Below are positions 5,518 through 7,349 of a stretch of DNA of 7,349 nt, one piece after another. This DNA is from Bryobacterales bacterium (GTDB taxonomy: Bacteria > Acidobacteriota > Terriglobia > Bryobacterales > Bryobacteraceae): the NCBI GenBank assembly GCA_003132865.1, contig PKYZ01000249.1, positions 1-7,349 on the forward strand. Reading direction: 5' to 3'. Under the pieces are notes generated by a model. The model ran no database searches and was not told the DNA's origin. It was given only the letters and a program-made list of their open reading frames with translations. A program made the position numbers and the translations under genes. Position 1 is the stretch's first letter, and the number at the start of each line of letters is the position of its first letter.

Positions 5518-5846
5518 AAAAGCAAAGCAAGCGCGCAGTACCGGCCTTCGCTTCCGAAGCGGAAGAGGCCGCGTGGTGGTACGAGAACCGGAAGTCCCAC
5601 GACAAGGAATTCGCCGCGGCCGTGGAGAATGGCGATGCGCAGGTGCTTACCGGGCAAAAGCTGCGGGAGCGGATCGAGGCATCCAAAGCCAAAATGCCCG
5701 CACAAATGATTTCACTTCGGGTGCCGGAAGCGGACTTGGCGCTGGCCCGGAGGCAGGCGGCGCAAAAGGGGCTTCCTTACCAGACCTACATCAAATCGTT
5801 ACTACACGAAACGCTTGCCGCGCGCGAAAAGCGAAAGGCGGGATGA
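5514..5846 (+). CDS. brnA: CopG/BrnA-type antitoxin
   Basis: This 110-aa antitoxin is the partner of the BrnT toxin. The N-terminal part PAFASEAEEAAWWYENRK is the signature of the CopG-type antitoxin family usually paired with BrnT. It is the toxin-embracing segment. The C-terminal part (about residues 62-105), MPAQMISLRVPEADLALARR followed by GLPYQTYIKSLLHETL, is a ribbon-helix-helix DNA-binding domain: one strand and two helices with the usual YQTYIKSLLH second helix. ATG 5514 overlaps the toxin stop by four bases, so the two are translationally coupled, with toxin first and antitoxin second as is normal for brnTA. It probably binds the palindrome at 5208-5217. No defects were seen. Confidence 0.85.
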   Translation: MKKQSKRAVPAFASEAEEAAWWYENRKSHDKEFAAAVENGDAQVLTGQKLRERIEASKAKMPAQMISLRVPEADLALARRQAAQKGLPYQTYIKSLLHETLAAREKRKAG

Positions 5847-6136
5847 ACGGCCGCGGGGTCGGGGAGCAGGGTCGGCTCGGGGGGCCAGGAGTCTGACGGC
5901 GACAATCCCGGACTCGGCACGCAGCCGCTCTTCTTGGGGCACGGGTTCTGCGGCGTGTACAGGGGGTAGGACGAGGGTTTGGTGAAGCTGGGCCAGTAGG
6001 GGCGAAACCTTCAAAAGGTTTCTCCCCCACACCCCCTCTTCCAACGCGCTCGCTTCCCCCTCGGCCGGTCGCCGGAATCGGGACTGTCGCCGAACCGTCC
6101 GCCGAACTCCGATTCGTTCTCTTCCCCCAACCTGCC
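5847..6136. other. Intergenic stretch carrying the palindromic repeat, no gene seen
   Basis: The gap after brnA is GC-rich and contains the repeat at 5987-6077. Frames crossing it are proline/arginine-rich and follow the repeat. No terminator with a clear U run was found after brnA. Confidence 0.55.
5987..6077 (-). repeat. ~90-bp palindromic dispersed repeat, copy 2 (inverted)
   Basis: Read on the minus strand this matches 2531-2619. The same perfect 8-base arms are present, GAAACCTT (6004-6011) and AAGGTTTC (6015-6022), here with spacer caa, flanked by the C-rich complement CTCCCCCACACCCCCT. The 54-base core (5987-6040) is nearly the same as copy 1. The outer ~37 bases (6041-6077) are more divergent. 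Two copies in opposite orientation bound a 3.4-kb segment that holds most of the broken genes plus brnTA. Confidence 0.7.
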
Positions 6137-6352
6137 TTATCGGCAGATACCCTCCATCGCGGCCTCCCTTGTCACCCGATGTAGTTTCCCCTGCGGGTCC
6201 TGCTCTTCCTTGGTCGGCTCGTCCTCGCGCTCCTCGGTGTAGCGACTTGGCGCAGCCACATCCCGCACCATTTGCACTTCCAGAGGCTAACAGCAGCCCT
6301 TTGGCCGCGTGGCCCGCCGTCTGCAAATCTTAAGTTCCTCGGGATTGATCAT
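6137..6352 (-). pseudogene. Small zinc-ribbon protein with three frameshifts
   Basis: On the minus strand, ATG 6352-6350 starts MINPEELKICRRR. Family-like sequence then continues in successive frames: GHAAKGLLLAS, then WKCKWCGMWLRQVAT, then TEEREDEPTKEEQDPQG to GICR and TAA 6139-6137. One missing base at each of about 6312-6318, 6281-6285 and 6236-6241 would explain this. The three deletions together keep the overall phase. The joined product of ~72-74 aa has I-C-x4-H and C-K-W-C-G, a C-H-C-C ribbon, and an acidic tail. Its ATG overlaps the TGA of the upstream gene (ATGA). A 44-aa frame from ATG 6271 alone is open, but it reads the ribbon out of frame. Three shifts in ~216 bases suggest either a dead gene or local sequence errors. 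The function is unknown. Confidence 0.5.
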
Positions 6353-6562
6353 CGCCTCTCCAGCCGTTCTTCGAGCCGCGCGACGCGGTCGGTCAATTCG
6401 GCCACTTTCCCGGTCAGAATTTCAAAGCGGCCATCCATGCCGCTGAAGCGCGTTTCCATGCTCGAAAAGCGCGCGTTCACGTTGTTGTTTCACCAGGGCG
6501 ATCAGGGCCCCGTTGAACAGCATCGGCACGATGATGGCGATGAAAAGCTGCAGGTTCGTCAC
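6349..6562 (-). pseudogene. Membrane-anchored coiled-coil protein, one frameshift
   Basis: GTG 6562-6560 starts MTNLQLFIAIIVPMLFNGAL, one N-terminal transmembrane helix of about 20 residues. That frame shifts out of sense near 6478-6488 (one extra base in the CAACAACG run). The other frame continues NVNARFSSMETRFSGMDGRF, then EILTGKVAELTDRVARLEER with L/V heptads, and ends at TGA 6351-6349. The restored protein would be about 70 aa: helix anchor, then a long coiled coil with RFSSMETRF/RFSGMDGRF repeats. GGAAGG lies about 6 bases before the GTG. The start overlaps the upstream stop as GTGA and the end overlaps the next start as ATGA. The layout is also that of small holin- or sensor-like proteins, but nothing here fixes a function. 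Confidence 0.6.
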
Positions 6563-6584
6563 GATTTCCCTTCCTTTTCGCCCC
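6559..6584 (-). repeat. Duplicated gene-junction motif, copy 2
   Basis: This 26-base junction holds the end of the soluble coiled-coil gene (GEKEGKS-stop), the GGAAGG ribosome-binding site within it, and the GTGA overlap that starts the membrane coiled-coil gene. It matches 6810-6835 at 24 of 26 positions. Confidence 0.7.
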
Positions 6585-6813
6585 CGTTGCGCCGCATGAA
6601 CTCGCCAATGGCGCTGACCAGCTTCTCGATGCGCGCGTCCGTGGCTCTCCCAGCGGCCTGCTGCGCTTCGATGCTGGCCTGGATGCGCGCCATGGCCCGC
6701 TGGTGTTCCTCCAACCACTCGGAGTGTTCGCGCAGCGCGCGCCCTTGCCGCGCCTGGAGTCCGCCCATCACCGCAAGCGCGTCGTCCACGTCCTTCTTCC
6801 ACTGTTCGGTCAC
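6559..6813 (-). CDS. Small soluble coiled-coil protein
   Basis: I do not recognise a named family. From GTG 6813-6811 the product is 84 aa: MTEQWKKDVDDALAVMGGL, then QARQGRALREHSEWLEEHQR, then a helical stretch AMARIQASIEAQQAAGRATD and ARIEKLVSAIGEFMRR, ending GGEKEGKS. It is almost entirely helical by composition, rich in A, E, Q and R. Heptad-like spacing suggests a coiled coil, and there is no membrane segment or cysteine. The frame runs upstream to 6837, but GTG 6813 is preferred. GGAAGG stands 6 bases before it and it overlaps the previous stop as GTGA. The next gene in the operon has the same MT start and a coiled coil plus a membrane anchor, so the two products could pair. That pairing is inference. 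Confidence 0.7.
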   Translation of the reverse strand: MTEQWKKDVDDALAVMGGLQARQGRALREHSEWLEEHQRAMARIQASIEAQQAAGRATDARIEKLVSAIGEFMRRNGGEKEGKS

Positions 6814-6835
6814 GATTTTCCTTCCTTTTTGCCCC
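6810..6835 (-). repeat. Duplicated gene-junction motif, copy 1
   Basis: This is the junction between the basic protein gene (tail GKKEGKS-stop) and the soluble coiled-coil gene. It has GGAAGG and the GTGA overlap, and is nearly identical to 6559-6584. A looser third version (GGGAAGGCCTCG before ATG 7052) stands ahead of the first gene. Confidence 0.7.
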
Positions 6836-7052
6836 ACCTGGCCGCGGCGGCCTTTTTGGCGATCGCGCGTCTCCTGGCCTTACTCAAATTGCGCGCCCTG
6901 GCCTGCCCTCCCAGGCCCCCGAACTTCTTCCCCAGCTCCGACATCCCCTCAGGCCCCGCTAGCTTCGCCCTGCGCTTGCCAAGGGCCACGGCGGCGGCGT
7001 TTTTGCGGTGTGCCATATCCGGCAGTATATCACCTTGCACAGCGGTGTCCAT
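6810..7052 (-). CDS. Small very basic Lys/Arg/Ala-rich protein, possible nucleic-acid binder
   Basis: From ATG 7052-7050 the product is 80 aa: MDTAVQGDILPDMAHRKNAA, then AVALGKRRAKLAGPEGMSEL, GKKFGGLGGQARARNLSKAR and RRAIAKKAAAARWGKKEGKS. The AVALGKRR start and the AIAKKAAAARW end are familiar from small bacterial proteins of unknown function with KKAA-x-ARW tails. These look like nucleic-acid binders by charge. ATG 7052 is chosen for its GGAAGG five bases upstream. The frame is open to ATG 7082 (MYREREGKAS), whose EGKAS tail resembles the EGKS gene ends downstream and may be the end of a lost upstream gene. ATG 7016 (MAHRKN) is an alternative with a poorer ribosome-binding site. It is the first gene of the minus-strand operon and its stop overlaps the next start as GTGA. 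Confidence 0.7.
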   Translation of the reverse strand: MDTAVQGDILPDMAHRKNAAAVALGKRRAKLAGPEGMSELGKKFGGLGGQARARNLSKARRRAIAKKAAAARWGKKEGKS

Positions 7053-7095
7053 CGAGGCCTTCCCTTCCCTTTCGCGATACATGCTTGCACACCGC

Positions 7096-7124
7096 TTTAC
7101 AAGCGTACCGAGGTACTAAGGCAA
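7096..7124 (-). promoter_or_regulatory. Possible promoter of the minus-strand operon
   Basis: On the minus strand TTGCCT (7124-7119) and TGTAAA (7101-7096) are separated by 17 bases. Each matches the sigma-70 consensus at 4 of 6, so the call is weak. A perfect inverted repeat GTACC-ga-GGTAC (plus strand 7105-7116) sits inside the spacer and could be an operator. Confidence 0.35.
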
Positions 7125-7132
7125 AATAGTTC

Positions 7133-7161
7133 TTGCCTTTCTACCGCTGTTCAAGCATAAT
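7133..7161 (+). promoter_or_regulatory. Promoter of the divergent acidic CxxC gene
   Basis: TTGCCT (7133-7138) and CATAAT (7156-7161) are 17 bases apart, giving a predicted start about 7168. GGAG (7168-7171) lies 8 bases before ATG 7180. It is back to back with the weaker minus-strand promoter. Confidence 0.55.
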
Positions 7162-7179
7162 AGAGATGGAGACAGAAAG

Positions 7180-7349
7180 ATGCCGTTGGAACCCATGACC
7201 GAAGAGGAAATGTACGCCATCGAATTTCACGATTGCGAGCTGCACGAAGACGAGCCCGAAGAGGAAGCCGAGAACGAATACCACTGCCCGGTGTGCCACG
7301 CCACCGAGCTGCAATATGCGATGCACTACCGCGTGAGCGACGACGACGA
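7180..7349 (+). CDS. Acidic protein with CPVC zinc-binding motif, partial at window end
   Basis: ATG 7180 begins MPLEPMTEEEMYAIEFHDCE and the frame is open to the window end (56 codons seen). It is strongly acidic (DEPEEEAENE, SDDD). Possible metal ligands are His17, Cys19 and His22, then Cys36 and Cys39 in HCPVCH. GGAG 8 bases upstream and the promoter at 7133-7161 support the start. It is divergent from the minus-strand operon whose first product is very basic. The opposite charges raise the idea of a binding pair, but nothing shows it. I do not recognise the family, and the C-terminus is outside the window. Confidence 0.65.
   Translation, partial: MPLEPMTEEEMYAIEFHDCELHEDEPEEEAENEYHCPVCHATELQYAMHYRVSDDD

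Noticed and set aside
6137..6271. 44-aa minus-strand frame from ATG 6271 as a separate gene
   Set aside because: Its first part reads the CKWCG ribbon out of frame. It makes better sense as the last segment of the frameshifted zinc-ribbon gene starting at 6352.
6272..7129. 285-aa plus-strand frame
   Set aside because: It is antisense to the four-gene minus-strand operon, which has ribosome-binding sites and four-base overlaps that this frame lacks.

Overview
The window is GC-rich, densely packed accessory DNA from a bacterium. The families point to an acidobacterium of the Solibacter/Bryobacterales kind: small zinc-ribbon proteins with GPIE-x-FR motifs, small coiled-coil membrane proteins, an AbrB/PIN pair, BrnTA, and a nuclease pair of the PD-(D/E)XK and Ref/HNH types. 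That assignment is inferred from remembered family flavour, not from a search. No rRNA, tRNA or CRISPR array was seen.

Layout. Bases 1-676 hold the 3' part of a RecB/Cas4-like PD-(D/E)XK nuclease gene broken by one frameshift. A long GC-rich hairpin repeat (697-750) follows, then a Ref-like HNH nuclease (771-1208). A complete AbrB antitoxin/PIN toxin pair of the VapBC type lies at 1316-2034, followed by the C-terminal remnant of a HEPN protein (2152-2391). Bases 2392-2802 carry no gene but contain copies of two dispersed repeats. From 2803 to 5195 the DNA is a graveyard. Two tandem fragments of a small zinc-ribbon family are followed by a truncated, twice-frameshifted UDP-glucose 6-dehydrogenase gene on the minus strand. 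Next comes a third zinc-ribbon relative on the plus strand, whose C-terminal half appears to lie in a ~70-bp inverted segment. The series ends with the tail of a YdcF/DUF218 protein.

A clean BrnT toxin/CopG-type antitoxin operon (5236-5846) follows, with a near-consensus promoter whose predicted start coincides with the GTG start codon. After a second copy of the palindromic repeat (5987-6077), a minus-strand operon of four small genes runs from 7052 to 6137. Each gene overlaps the next by four bases (GTGA, GTGA, ATGA). They encode a basic protein, a soluble coiled coil, a membrane-anchored coiled coil (frameshifted) and a zinc ribbon (three frameshifts). Divergent from this operon, a good promoter drives an acidic CxxC protein that runs off the right edge.

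Overall the window mixes intact toxin-antitoxin and small-protein operons with heavily decayed genes. Many breaks are single-base indels, several in short homopolymers. Real decay and sequencing error therefore both need to be considered. The most interesting items are the micro-inversion in the zinc-ribbon gene, the overlapping four-gene operon with its duplicated gene junction, and the hairpin repeat with a compensatory base-pair change.
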